Shown here: positions 23,422 to 34,477 of the stretch, one piece after another
Position numbering within the stretch: position 1 is the first letter of the stretch
Layout of the letters: every line of letters begins with the position of its first letter
Origin: Strigamia acuminata
Taxonomy: Eukaryota; Arthropoda; Chilopoda; Geophilomorpha; Linotaeniidae
Reading direction: 5' to 3'
Length of the DNA stretch: 64,000 nt
NCBI GenBank assembly: GCA_949358305.1
Contig: OX442322.1
Location: forward strand, 9,176,001-9,240,000
The notes under the pieces: generated by a model
Told to the model about the DNA's origin: nothing
What the model saw: the letters and a program-made list of their open reading frames with translations, nothing else
The model's database searches: none
Position numbers and translations under genes: made by a program

Positions 23422-24268
23422 TGTCCAGCTGCTTAGCGCCGTCTGTCTTCAAGTGCGCACTTGAGTTTGTGCCAAGTGACAGTGAGCCGTGCAGTGAATT
23501 CGCCTGTTTGGAGCAAATCGTCCTTTTCCCGTTTTGTGTCGTCGTGACAGTGGATCTCCTTCGAGTGGACAACGTCCTCAGTGTGGAGTTCAAGCCGCAG
23601 CGCACCACTGGTCGCGGACGTTCCTGGCTGTCAACTAGTCGTCAATCATCACACAACGCAATGCGATGTCCATCTGAAACAAAGATTTATATTTATAATT
23701 TTGTCTCAAATAAATTAAATATAATCTTCTTAAGTATATGTCCAGCATTCAGTCAGGTCTTTGGGGGAAAACAAATCGTTTATTTAGCAAAGTCTTATTC
23801 AAGTGATCAGTTTTGGTCTAATAAGAAAAGATTTTCGAAAATAATTCAGTTTGGAGTTGTTTGTTTGCAATTTGGTTGTTAAATCTACAATTGAATCTGG
23901 GCAAATACTCAAGTTCGCTCGCCATTACTGCATTAGGCAGAGAGCAATTGTCGCTTAAATACGCCAGAGTGCAATTCCGTACAGATAAGCGTATCGAAAT
24001 TTATTGTGACTCGAGGGTTTTGGGGGTCTTTGTCATCTCCAAAATCAATAGTTAGCTCACATAAATTAAGCGCTGTCGCATCGATCCTTGAACGTGGGAT
24101 TTCGAGGTCGAAATTCGAGTGTGTAAGTCAAATCCGTCCTTTTTGTTTGTTGGTGTCTCTGCTTTGCCCTTAGTGTGTCGTCCGTTGGGTTGGGATCCAA
24201 CTGGAAAAGGAGATTTTATTTTTACACAAAGAATCAATTCCTGTTGTCAAAGTTTACTTATCTGAAAA
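23422..24268 (+). other. BEL-1 leader, part after LARD-3
   Basis: Continues the leader that broke off at 14881. It holds the CACAACGCA box at 23652-23660. A frame open from 23406 passes through the box. The rest is AT-rich up to the gag ATG at 24269. Confidence 0.65.
23652..23660 (+). promoter_or_regulatory. CACAACGCA box in the BEL-1 leader
   Basis: Conserved nonamer followed by ATG, about 445 nt from the primer site once LARD-3 is removed. Complementary to the tRNA-His anticodon arm. Confidence 0.6.
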
Positions 24269-25713
24269 ATGTCACTTCCAGTAACCACTCCAGTCGCGCC
24301 GCCGTCCGCAGATCAGATAGAAGAATGGGAAATCTTATGGAAATCGAAGATAGGGAACATAGAAGACTTGTTGGGAACGTCAACAAACATGCAGGATTTT
24401 GGGGAGTTGGATGCCATTTCCCAATCAATTCAGGAGCAACACGCTACATTGATAGATGATCTCACCGTTCTCCAACCGCACCTGGCAAGGGAGAAATATC
24501 TGGATTTCATCGTTCGTTTGGACAAGATTGGATCGAAGGTCAACCACTTGAAGAAGCGAGTGGAAGTCGCCCGGACCAGTTCAACCTCCTTGGGAGCTAG
24601 TGCCATTGCTTCACAGACGTTCAACACCGGATTCACATCGGTGTCGTCAAAGAAGCATAACTTACGCCTACCCAAGATTGAGATCACCAAATATGATGGA
24701 AGCCCACTGAAGTTCCAGTCATATATAGACATGTTCGATGCTGCTGTCGACAAGAACGATGAATTGTCGGACATCGAGAAACTACAATACTTGAAGTCAA
24801 CCTGTACCGGAGATGCGGAAAAGGTCGTTGGATCTTTTCCACTAACCAAAGACTCTTACTCTCTTGCATTGGCAGAGCTAAGAAGTCGTTATGGATCTGA
24901 AATTAATCAGAAGAATGCGTTGGTAAAGTCGATACGCGAACTCAAGGCGGTACACGAGATGTATCCAGTCCTGCCGGTCAAGCAATTGTTGACATCGATT
25001 TCATCCTCGTTAAAAACGCTCGATAAACTACATGTACCTATCCGAACAGCTGGTCTTTTCCTCGTGCCTGACCTTCTGGAAAAGTTTTCACCTGACATAG
25101 CGAAACGTTACCACCGCACCAACCAGGGTCGCATGGACAACGTACTAAAGTTTGTGGACTTTGTTGCGGAAGAACTGCGGATTGCTGAGCTCGCTGAAGA
25201 AACGGTTCTGAAAGCAAAAGCATCTAAGAAAAAACAAGAAAAATCAGAAAAGTCACCGAAAGAGTCGGATTTTGCGCGAAAAGGCACCATGTCAACCTGT
25301 TTCACCTCACAGTCAGGGAAGGACAAACCTAAACCATCCGGTCCAATGGGGTCGGGAAAAATCGTCTGCGTTTTTTGTGACGGATCACATTATAATGCGA
25401 AATGCGACGCTTCTCTTACTGTTGCGGAACGAACAGAAATCGCTAAACAAAAGCGCTTATGCTTTAATTGCCTCCGCAGAAATCATTCGGCGAAAGACTG
25501 CTTGGTAAGCTTCAGTTGCAGGAAATGTGGGGGTCGACATCACACGATAATCTGCTCCAAAGGTGAAGAGAAACCTGCTGAAAAGAAAGAAGAAATTCCC
25601 ACCCAATCCAGTGTCTCTGCAAATGTATCTTTAGCAGTTGCATCGAGTATTCAGTTGATGGTATTTTCAGCTCAATTAATCCGAAAAAACAAGGAGCCAG
25701 TTATCGTCCGAGG
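24269..25713 (+). CDS. gag: BEL-1 polyprotein, N-terminal half: BEL/Pao Gag with zinc knuckles (interrupted gene)
   Basis: Structural protein of a BEL/Pao element. The first 482 codons start at ATG 24269 (MSLPVTTPV), preceded by AAAA. A coiled-coil-like segment is followed by the BEL Gag core (LRLPKIEITKYDGSPLKFQS, about residues 130-150, to about 310), a basic linker, and cysteine motifs including CFNCLRRNHSAKDC (from residue 398) and CRKCGGRHHTIIC. These fit DUF1759-type BEL Gag followed by the protease-like domain. At 25713, within the codon before LLDPGS, BEL-TK is inserted and the frame runs into its LTR (VSGKVAG...). The frame is exactly restored at 59670. Seen: intact frame and motifs. 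Inferred: it was functional until the insertion. Confidence 0.9.
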
Positions 25714-26903
25714 TGTTTCTGGCAAGGTCGCAGGCGACAACCAGGCCAGAAGGAGGGGCGGCAATACTTGACTGCTGCTTGGCACAAATTGATAAACAGA
25801 AGTTGGCCAAAGACTTGAAGAAATGCAAACACTGGACTTGAACTTGCTGCTTCACATGATGATCTGCCACTGGTGAGTTCAAGGAGGAGGAAGGAGGATT
25901 TTTCTACTCACTGCACATTGCTTTCTGGTTGTATAGAGAAATGAGACTTGGAGAGAAATAAAAAGCAACCATTTTATTCTCTAAATTCTTAACAACACTA
26001 CTACAATTGAATCACGAGGATTTTACAAAGAAGTCACACTTTAACAATAATAAGAAACAACAAGTGTAACTATCTCCACATTGTATAAGGACACTTGCAC
26101 TTAAAGTTACAGAGGTCTCTAAGTGCTTGTAAAGAGAAATAAGTACTGCTGGCACAACAAAACTACCGTAGAAGTTAATAGTTGAAAACACATAAGCCTA
26201 ACAGCAAGTATTTGGCATTAAATGCAAAAGTATACATTAACAACAGTCTCTAAACACAATGCTCATTGAGAACTAAATTATTCACTCTAAAACACACTGA
26301 ACAACTCATAAAATAGAGAAAAGAATAAGTAAAGACATTTTAGACCAATGAGCTGGCAACTTTACAGTAAGTGCAGAAGTTAAGTTATAAATCAACACAG
26401 ATAAATCTCAAACTTAACACTTTTACATTGCATAATAATTAAGTGATTAATTATTAATCAGAACCCACAAAAACTCTTTGGGATTATACATTTTCTCCTC
26501 TCTTTACAGATACAAGTAGACCACTCCCACAGTAATGGCCGACAATGTAAACAGAGATCACTTGCAGGAGGATAAAAAGGCTTGAAATTAGCTCACTAGA
26601 CAGGCTACACACAATCTAAGTTAACAAAACGCTTAATTGGTTAGTAATATACAGAAAACTCACAGAAATTGATTGAAACAGCTTAAAACTGATAATAACA
26701 TACATTTCTCATTCTAGTACACTTTTGCTGTCTGAAAGCATCACTACACCTTGTCACTACATTGACAGTAGTGGACTGGAAACAGGAAAACACTTGGAAA
26801 CATCAAAACATGTATAACACAGGTAAACAAGATAGAAAATAAATTCTAAGTGGAAAAATAACTAATGTAAAACTCTTTTCTTCCCAGATTTATCCGGTCA
26901 GAT
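25714..26903 (-). repeat. 3' LTR of BEL-TK, first part
   Basis: 1190 bp identical with 58309-59498 apart from about one base. It ends at AGAT, the target duplicated by gypsy. Confidence 0.92.
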
Positions 26904-27899
26904 TGTCGCGCTCAACTCGGTCTGTCGCTAATACGTGGTATGAGTCACTCTCTAATCTCGCAATACTGCTTTACTCAAGCGGTTACCCAAATAATGTAAC
27001 ACGGCAAGACAATGTAAAAGGTAAATATAATAAATGTATTTATTATACGGGAATATACAGTTAAAAGGGAATAAAATATGTAAGGGAATAAAAAGGTAAA
27101 AGGAAAGGGGTGTGAAGTTGGCGGGAAACTGGTCGAGGTCGTCCTTTGTCGCTGTGGATCCAAGATGGCGTCCGCGTGGCAACGTGGTGTCGTCTTGGGC
27201 CGGCGTGGCAATGAATGGCGTCCTCGTCTCACGTTTCTCGTTCGGTCCTTCGGGCTCACGCTGGTCGGGCGCGAGTGAATGCCTGAAAGGTCTTACTTCT
27301 GGTCTGTTGTCTAGGTTTAGGGTTTTTTGTAGGTGTCCGGCGATCACACAGCGGCGGACGCTTGGTGGTTCCCGGCGATACACACAGCGGCGGGAACGCT
27401 CGTCGTGGTTACTGCAATTTAGGCTTGTGCGACCGTTTGTCTGCACAACTCGCTAAATTGGAGTAGGTTTACTATTTCTAGCTGGCTTGCTAAAATAGTG
27501 TGGTAATCTTGTTTCGCAGGTTACTCTGCGGAGGTTAACACAAATCAATCGTACTCACGTTGAAAGTCCCTTGTCCTAGGTCACTCCTGAAGTCTTTGTA
27601 CTTAGGCTTGATCGTTTTAGGACGTTTGGCTTTTACGTGTATCTTGGTTGATTTTTGTGTTGGTTCTGCCCGCTCAGTGCAAGGCGAATTCCTTTGCACA
27701 AAGCGGGGGGTGACAGGTGACTAAAGCCACCCAATAGTGGAGAAGACGAATCTCCCCCACTCCCCCAGGGCAGACGCCCGTCCATTGACTGGATGTCAAT
27801 GCTCTGAGGGAAGGGAGGCGCGCGTGCGACTCCCCTTCTTTACCCGTATGTAGGCCACGAGAGAAACTCTTCGTGCCCCACCCCAGTCGGGTCACCACA
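26904..27899 (-). repeat. 3' LTR of gypsy
   Basis: 996 bp, same sequence as 53281-54276 where compared, including identical translated frames. Preceded by AGAT. Confidence 0.95.
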
Positions 27900-27911
27900 C
27901 GTCCCCCTCCC
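27900..27911 (-). promoter_or_regulatory. Polypurine tract of gypsy
   Basis: The sense strand reads GGGAGGGGGACG directly before the 3' LTR. Confidence 0.8.
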
Positions 27912-27938
27912 AGCTCTGACCGCCGGTGTTCGGAGCGA

Positions 27939-29246
27939 TCAATCCTTCTTGCTGGGACCCGACGCTGGATCCATCGCCTGGGCGAAACTCACTCCAGGGA
28001 CGGGCGGCTCAGCGCCGGGCGGCACAACGCCGGGCGGCAAAACCAGATCTCCAACCAAGGCTGAAGACTGGTCGCGGGGGTCCTCGTGCTCGGAAATGAA
28101 GCACAATGCGTGGCCGCCGGCTGGCTCGTACGGGGCACGTCTCCTCTCATGCAGCCAAACCCGCGGAATGAACGCCGAAAACCCGGAATTGGTGTGCCGG
28201 ATCGCGTTCGCCTCCGCGGCCGTTCGAGGCGCACGGTGGGCCCTCAGCAAACGCTGATGGAGGATCAAATCGGTGGTCTGGCGCACCTGGTTGTGTAGCC
28301 AAACGAATACCGATTTCCCCTTGTCTCTCTGCGCGAGGATGAATTTGCGCGTCGCCGTCGTCATCGACAGCTGAGAGAACTCGTCACACAACTTCTCATA
28401 ATAGTTCGTCTGAAGCTTCGCCGCTTTCGCTGGCTTGGCGCTCTTCGGAACTACCGCTTGTTGGACAGTCTCTTCCCGCGCTTGTTGGGCTGCGGGAGGC
28501 GTCAGGCTCTGGCGAGCGGCGGACATCGTTGGTGGCGTCCGACATAACAAGCGTCTGGGCTTACCCGCCGCATTTGATAGGACGGGTGTCTGTGGTGTCG
28601 CCGCTGGTGGCATCGGTGGCGGCGGCGGAGGTGGAGTTGGGGCTCCACGTGAAGCAGTCGAAGAGGCGGCGTCGCTCTCCATCGGCTCTTCACTCGTGAC
28701 CATCATTGCGTGTGACTGCGCTGACGGTGTTGGCTCCCACGTGGTAACGGCGTGGCGGAAGGCCATGCTCCGCAACTTATACCCCTCCCATTCGGGGTTC
28801 ACCACGTCCCGGGTCAGCTCGAAGCGAGTCATCGCCGGGTTGGGGAGAATGGCGCTCCATTCTCCAACGAGTGCGCGAGGTATCTGCACACCCTCTCTGT
28901 CTACTACGGACCAACAGGCCATCGCCTGTCGTCCGACCCCAAAGAGCGAGGGGGTCAATAACTGGACCATGATTTTCGTCAAAGCCAGCTGTAGACTGCG
29001 CCGATTTACAGGGTTGCTGCGATCAGGATCTGCAGCGAACGCGCGCGAGTGGTGCCGCATCATCGAAATCCCCCACTCGATGAAATGGCGCTGAGTGACG
29101 TCGGCGCCCTGCAGAGCAGCGGCGGCGGCTCTCGGGTCCTCCATCACAAATGCGAAGGCCAAGAGCTCTTCGATCGATGGATTGGCTGCTTCTCGAGCCA
29201 GCCGTGCGTTTTCGTCACGCTGTTCATACCACATCGCGGTGCGGTC
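27939..29246 (-). CDS. Gypsy ORF3, segment 3 of 3 (C-terminal)
   Basis: Continues in frame after Copia-1 (DRTAMWYEQRDENARLAREA). About 435 residues: a helical domain (ELLAFAFVMEDPRAAAAALQ; HFIEWGISMMRHHSRAFA; QLALTKIMVQLLTPSLFGVG), a Pro/Ala-rich linker, and a C-terminal basic region (NYYEKLCDEFSQLS; VWLHNQVRQTTDLILHQRLL). The first part reminds me loosely of a capsid-like helical bundle, but I cannot assign it. The stop is 39 bp from the 3' LTR, just before the polypurine tract, so the ORF belongs to the element. Confidence 0.7.
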   Translation of the reverse strand, partial: DRTAMWYEQRDENARLAREAANPSIEELLAFAFVMEDPRAAAAALQGADVTQRHFIEWGISMMRHHSRAFAADPDRSNPVNRRSLQLALTKIMVQLLTPSLFGVGRQAMACWSVVDREGVQIPRALVGEWSAILPNPAMTRFELTRDVVNPEWEGYKLRSMAFRHAVTTWEPTPSAQSHAMMVTSEEPMESDAASSTASRGAPTPPPPPPPMPPAATPQTPVLSNAAGKPRRLLCRTPPTMSAARQSLTPPAAQQAREETVQQAVVPKSAKPAKAAKLQTNYYEKLCDEFSQLSMTTATRKFILAQRDKGKSVFVWLHNQVRQTTDLILHQRLLRAHRAPRTAAEANAIRHTNSGFSAFIPRVWLHERRRAPYEPAGGHALCFISEHEDPRDQSSALVGDLVLPPGVVPPGAEPPVPGVSFAQAMDPASGPSKKD

Positions 29247-29251
29247 GTGTC

Positions 29252-29721
29252 TGTAGGCCATTAAATCAATAAAGTGAGTCCAATCCTGATTTCAGTCTTT
29301 TGCATTACTAGCACAAATTGTGCCGCCATCTTTATTGCAGTGGAAAAACATAACATGTGGTTTGAGGTTATTTGACCTCACAAACTATAGGGAGAACAAA
29401 TCAATACTTCATTTAGTTGATTTGTCCTGTACACTATTAAAATATAAACACAACTTAGGACAGAACAAATTTCTATAATACACAATGCTCATTTGAGCAG
29501 ACGACGATTAAATAAGTCATTATATGGAGGGAAATCAGTTGTGGTACATACACACGCAATTTATAAAAACAATAGCAACTGATTTACAATTCCGGGACAT
29601 GATACAATGAAATACTAATCGCGTGACAATCGCGCTAATTCGGAAACGCACGAAGTAATCTCTCCATCGTAAATCGGAACTGACTGTGACAACACTTGTC
29701 CCTAAACTTTACATATCAATA
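29252..29721 (-). repeat. 3' LTR of Copia-1
   Basis: 470 bp, same sequence as 35609-36078 where compared. Confidence 0.94.
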
Positions 29722-29731
29722 CCCCCTCTGG
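29722..29731 (-). promoter_or_regulatory. Polypurine tract of Copia-1
   Basis: The sense strand reads CCAGAGGGGG directly before the 3' LTR. Confidence 0.8.
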
Positions 29732-29740
29732 ACAACTTTG

Positions 29741-32700
29741 TCACAGATCAAAGATGTGCTCACACAATTCGGTCAGACGTGGGCGAGCCAACCATTTGGT
29801 TAACAAATCGGCTACGTTCAGTTTTCCAGGAACGTGCCGGATATCAAAGATCTTGCTTTCATACAGATCGCGTAAATAATGGAAGCGAACCTCGATGTGT
29901 TTGTTCGCTTTATTTTCCACGCGGTTCTTACTATATTGTATTGCCGCTGTGCTATCAGCTAAGACACAGGGCTGCAAATTCCCAAAGTAGTCGAACATCA
30001 CCGACATGTTGAAAAGCCTCTTAAGCCATATCAGTTCCCTGACGCCATCAACAATGGCCACAAACTCCGACTCCATCACGGATAACGTGGTCATCTTCTG
30101 CTTTCTACACGACCACGAAACCGGAACACCGCCCAGGAAAACTACATGACCTCCGAAACTCCTTCGTTGGTCTACATCAGTAGCGTATGACGCATCGGTA
30201 AATACCGTCAGCAAAGCACTTTTGCATCTCGAGAGATCAATACAATAATCCTCAGTACTTTTCAGGTACCTGAGTACCTGCAATAACATATTAACATGTC
30301 TCTGAGAATGTCGCTCGTTGTATTGGGAGAGCACAATGGTGGAAAATAGTATGTCTGGTCTGGTTCGCGACGCCAAAAACAGAAGACTACCAACCAGCGA
30401 TCTGTAGGGGAACACGGTGTCAATTTGTTCGTCCTTCTTCACCCCCATTATCATAGTACCTACCGCCCCAGGTAAATGAACTTTATGCGACCCATCGATT
30501 TTGAAATGAGCACACAATCTCTCGATATACTTGCGCTGATGGATTAAGATCTTACCATTCACACGCGTAAATTCTATGCCTAGCAAAAGGGTCACTGGCC
30601 CAAGGTTTACCATTTGGAAATGGTCTGTTATCCAGGACAGGACATCTTTTTCGATCTTCTCGTTGCGTGAAAAGATGACTAAGTCATCGACATAGACGAC
30701 TAACACTACATCTCTGTCCATACAATAAACGCAGTTAAAACCAGGGACCGGTTTAAATCCTATGTGCAACAGTCTGTCGTGCAACCTTTCGAACCACATA
30801 CGGCCCGACTGGTGCAGGCCGTATAAAGCTTTATAAAGCTTCCAACACTTTCCAACATTCTGTTGCGTTTGGAACCCCTTTGGAATGCTCATATATTGGA
30901 CCTCGTCCAAGTCTCCATAGAGATATGCGGATTTTATATCCGCATGTGTGTCTCTCCAGTTCATGAGGACAACCAACATGCAAAATAACACCAAGATAAC
31001 AACAAAATTCACCACAGGTGAAAACACCTCGGTGAAATCTATACCCGGTCGCTGTTTGAAACCTTGGGCGACCAGTCTCGCTCGATGACGTCTTATAACC
31101 CCGGTATTATCTCTCTTGATCTTATAGATCCATTTGCTGCCTAGCAATTGTTGGTCTTTCTCACAATCAACTTCCTCGTAGACTTTCCTTTCGTTAAATA
31201 TGTCAATTTCCTCTTGCATTGCGTCAACCCATTCTGTCCTTCGTTCGCCTTTAATTGCCTCCTCGTAGGTGTTGGGCTCAAGCGCACAACAACCAGCAAA
31301 TGGGTTCGGAAGATCTTCATTTTGAGTTTTCCCCGAAAAATCAAACAAGTCCGCCGCAAACTCGTATCCGTTTGCTTGACACCAATGCAATGCCTCAATT
31401 CTGCTGCGGAGCCTTTTCTTGTCTGGCGCTACATAATGCGCATAGGTCGTCCCAGCATCTCTTCCCGTTTGTCTAACATATGGTCTCACATCCCAGTCAT
31501 TCATGTTCAATTTCAATAAAGGAACACCCCCAATTGTTACATCCCCTTGACCCCCTCTAACATTAGGAGAAGCCAACAATGCTTCCTGAAAAACCTCTTC
31601 ATCATCACTGGTTTCGTCAGTTGGTTCTCCAGTAAATTCGATTAACCGTGGTTTTTGAAAAACCGTGTGTTTTGGGGTCTGGGGTAATGGCAGTTTCGTG
31701 ACTGGCAATGCTGTTGATATAATGGGCACCGTTGGAGCAGGTAATCCGGCACCTGGAACAGGGGGAACTTGAACCGGGGGAACCAGACCCGGTGAAGGTT
31801 GGCTTGGTGTAGGAACAGGAACATGAACCGGTGCCAATCTCACTGGAATTGGTGTTTCATCGTCCGATTCGAGTCCCAAGTCACTCACATTAAAGTATTC
31901 AAAACTCTGTGACTGTTCCTTTCCTCTCCCATTAATGTTATTCCCCTTTTCATACCAGTATTCATTCTCATTAACGGTAACATGTTTCGACCCAAAAATC
32001 TTGTTACGCGATGGGTCCCAGATGCGGTATCCCTTTGTGTCAGTACAATAACCTACAAGGGCTCCAACCCAAGCTCTTGGCTCTAATTTGCTATGTCGTT
32101 GTTGGGCAGGGATATGTGTATAACACTTTGACCCAATGCATCTTAGATGCCTAACTGAAGCCCTTTTATTATAAAATACATTATAGGGGGAACGATTGTT
32201 CAATTTCGGATGTGGGTATAAGTTTTTAATATAAACAAGAGTTACCGCTAACTCTCCCCACAACCTCTTGGGAAGACCCGTTTCGATTAACATTGCTCTC
32301 ACCCCCTCTAAGATTAGGCGGTTGGCCCGCTCGGCCACAGAATTCATTTCGGGCGAATATGCATTCGTCCGCTCGCATTTAATTCCTTCTTGTTGAGCAT
32401 AGTCTTCCCATTCCTTGGATATAAATTCACCCCCTCTGTCAGTTCGTACCGCTTTGACCTTTTTAGATGTAGAGCGTTCGATCTCTTTTTGCCAAATCTT
32501 AAAAATCCCTAATACATCACTTTTCTTCTTCATGATGTATATCCACATAAAGCGTGAAAAATCGTCCACTATAAGTAGGAAATAATTCCCACCCCCAAGG
32601 GTTTTAGTTTGGCTTGCCCCCCAGACGTCCATATGAACAAGGTCTAATATGCCTTTGGTCAAAATTTGTCCGATCGGAGGAAACCCCGCACGCGTCTTTT

Positions 32701-34477
32701 TCGCTCTAATGCACGCGTCACACGGGTCCATGTCTTTATTAGACAATTTCACTCCAAAAATATCTGTTGACTTTTCCATGTCAACAATACCCTTCGTGTG
32801 TAAATGTGCCATCCGGCCGTGCCAATAACTAATATCTAACCCTTTATCTGCCTTTACATTAGGTTGAACCCCTTTAACTCTGTCGGCCGGAAGCGCACTC
32901 ACGTCAATTCCGCCGGAAACAGTTAAAGTCTTTGGAGTTTTACTGCCCTTAATGCCCTTCGGTGTTGTCAACACCTCACAGTAAGACGGTTTCGTAATTT
33001 CGCTCGCCTGCGTTACGCATTCACTCGGGTTAGTATTAGGTAAAACGCTATTATTTACAACATTAACACTTTCAGTAACATCTGATTGGTTAGTAATCGG
33101 ATTACTTATGCCAGGTGCTTCCGCATGCGTCGGAATTGCACTTGCATTTACAGAAGGAACCGCAATCTGACAAGAACTCTTGTACATTCTATCCGACTGA
33201 CGCATGGCGGTCAGTATTGGTTCCGTAATCCGTTGTTTGAAAATGACCATTTTCCCTTCACCAACTCGGGTTATATACCCAGCCTCATCAGTGCGACCGA
33301 GGGAAATCAAATTTTTAGTAAAATTTGGTGCATAAAACACATTCTTTAATATGAATGGGTGCCCTTGAGATTTATCCCTTGATTCGAGCTTTATATCTCC
33401 TACCCCATCAATTTTGGATGAACCCTCACCCAATCGCACTGAATAATTCGAAAGAGGCTTATAATTCACAAAACCATGTTTAGTGAAGGTAAAATGGTCC
33501 GTGGCACCAGTGTCCACGTACCACGCCATGTCTTGCACCCCCGATGATGTTACAAATGAAGACACGGTTGTCGTTGATTGTCCAATAGTCTGCTGAAGCG
33601 ATGTGTAGAATCCTTCCAGTTCCTCAGAAGAGCTCAGGTTAGCTTTCCTTCCCCGTGCACGGCCTCGGCCTTTGCCGCGCCCACGAGACTGAGAAATGTT
33701 CGATGCAGATTTGGTCGGCACAATCGTAAAGCCCTGTTTCGATGAAGGGCAATCGCGTGAAAAGTGTCCTTTTCCGCCGCAGTTATAGCAAACAGTTCCT
33801 TTTGGCTGTGACCGTTGTGGGTTCGTCGCATAAGCTCCCGTTGCAGATGCAGTCGCATCCCTCGGCGCAGTCCCACCATGGGTCCTGTTATACTCAGCAA
33901 GGAGCCTTTCTTTGACTTTCGCGACCGTGAAGTCGGCTTTGTCCCAGTGGTACACGATGGATTTTAGAGCCTCGTATTCAGGCCCGAGGAAATCCAAATA
34001 TTGGAACGCGATTTCCTTTTCCGTTAAAGTAATGTCCACGTCCTTTAACTCTATCGCCTTCCTGTCCACCCTAGACGTGAACACGACCATGTCGTCCCCT
34101 GGAAGCATTTGGAGCTGTAAAAACTCCCGGCGTAGCCTGGCTTGTCGCGCCATCGTGGTCGGCTGGTACGCCGTTTTTAACGCGTCCCACGCTCCCTTTG
34201 CTGTTTTATGTGCAACAGCAACCCCTTTTTGCGCTTCTGTGCAGCCAAGACAAATGGAGGAACGTGCACGGGATTCGCGTGCCTGAAAATCGCGTTTCTC
34301 CTTCGGAGAGGCCGTTACGGCCAATGCTGGCTCAGTTCCAACAACGTGGCTCCAGACTCCTTGGTGCTCTAAATAGAGCTGCATATCTACTGCCCATGAG
34401 TCATAATTGTTGCCATCAAGTTTGCGAATGTTTACATTGAATGGCTTGGAAAAATCTTCCATATTTTCACTAGCCAT
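29741..34477 (-). CDS. gag-pol: Copia-1 Gag-Pol polyprotein, 1578 aa
   Basis: Starts at ATG 34477 (MASENMEDFSKPFNVNIRKL). Gag of the copia type with zinc knuckle CYNCGGKGHFSRDC (about residue 230). Protease WYVDTGATDHF (about 319). Pre-integrase domain with CDACIRAKK. Integrase with Asp in HMDVWGAS (about 615), Asp in RTDRGGEF (about 681) and Glu in SVAERANR (about 717), a DD35E spacing. RT with GSKWIYKIKRD, LVAQGFKQRPGIDFTEVFSP, DIKSAYLYGDL and YVDDLVIF (about 1262). RNase H FTDASYATDVDQRRSFGGHV (about 1428) to HIEVRFHYLRD. Integrase before RT defines Ty1/copia. No stop or frameshift and all catalytic residues present, so it is probably active or was until recently. Confidence 0.97.
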   Translation of the reverse strand: MASENMEDFSKPFNVNIRKLDGNNYDSWAVDMQLYLEHQGVWSHVVGTEPALAVTASPKEKRDFQARESRARSSICLGCTEAQKGVAVAHKTAKGAWDALKTAYQPTTMARQARLRREFLQLQMLPGDDMVVFTSRVDRKAIELKDVDITLTEKEIAFQYLDFLGPEYEALKSIVYHWDKADFTVAKVKERLLAEYNRTHGGTAPRDATASATGAYATNPQRSQPKGTVCYNCGGKGHFSRDCPSSKQGFTIVPTKSASNISQSRGRGKGRGRARGRKANLSSSEELEGFYTSLQQTIGQSTTTVSSFVTSSGVQDMAWYVDTGATDHFTFTKHGFVNYKPLSNYSVRLGEGSSKIDGVGDIKLESRDKSQGHPFILKNVFYAPNFTKNLISLGRTDEAGYITRVGEGKMVIFKQRITEPILTAMRQSDRMYKSSCQIAVPSVNASAIPTHAEAPGISNPITNQSDVTESVNVVNNSVLPNTNPSECVTQASEITKPSYCEVLTTPKGIKGSKTPKTLTVSGGIDVSALPADRVKGVQPNVKADKGLDISYWHGRMAHLHTKGIVDMEKSTDIFGVKLSNKDMDPCDACIRAKKTRAGFPPIGQILTKGILDLVHMDVWGASQTKTLGGGNYFLLIVDDFSRFMWIYIMKKKSDVLGIFKIWQKEIERSTSKKVKAVRTDRGGEFISKEWEDYAQQEGIKCERTNAYSPEMNSVAERANRLILEGVRAMLIETGLPKRLWGELAVTLVYIKNLYPHPKLNNRSPYNVFYNKRASVRHLRCIGSKCYTHIPAQQRHSKLEPRAWVGALVGYCTDTKGYRIWDPSRNKIFGSKHVTVNENEYWYEKGNNINGRGKEQSQSFEYFNVSDLGLESDDETPIPVRLAPVHVPVPTPSQPSPGLVPPVQVPPVPGAGLPAPTVPIISTALPVTKLPLPQTPKHTVFQKPRLIEFTGEPTDETSDDEEVFQEALLASPNVRGGQGDVTIGGVPLLKLNMNDWDVRPYVRQTGRDAGTTYAHYVAPDKKRLRSRIEALHWCQANGYEFAADLFDFSGKTQNEDLPNPFAGCCALEPNTYEEAIKGERRTEWVDAMQEEIDIFNERKVYEEVDCEKDQQLLGSKWIYKIKRDNTGVIRRHRARLVAQGFKQRPGIDFTEVFSPVVNFVVILVLFCMLVVLMNWRDTHADIKSAYLYGDLDEVQYMSIPKGFQTQQNVGKCWKLYKALYGLHQSGRMWFERLHDRLLHIGFKPVPGFNCVYCMDRDVVLVVYVDDLVIFSRNEKIEKDVLSWITDHFQMVNLGPVTLLLGIEFTRVNGKILIHQRKYIERLCAHFKIDGSHKVHLPGAVGTMIMGVKKDEQIDTVFPYRSLVGSLLFLASRTRPDILFSTIVLSQYNERHSQRHVNMLLQVLRYLKSTEDYCIDLSRCKSALLTVFTDASYATDVDQRRSFGGHVVFLGGVPVSWSCRKQKMTTLSVMESEFVAIVDGVRELIWLKRLFNMSVMFDYFGNLQPCVLADSTAAIQYSKNRVENKANKHIEVRFHYLRDLYESKIFDIRHVPGKLNVADLLTKWLARPRLTELCEHIFDL

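Noticed and set aside
26952-27446. 164-codon frame in the gypsy LTR (repeated at 53329-53823)
   Set aside because: Lies wholly inside the LTR, has low-complexity composition, and the other strand is equally open. Identity of the two copies follows from LTR identity.
28435-29094. 219-codon plus-strand frame, Gly/Ala/Val-rich
   Set aside because: Shadow of the Pro/Ala-rich ORF3 segment on the minus strand.
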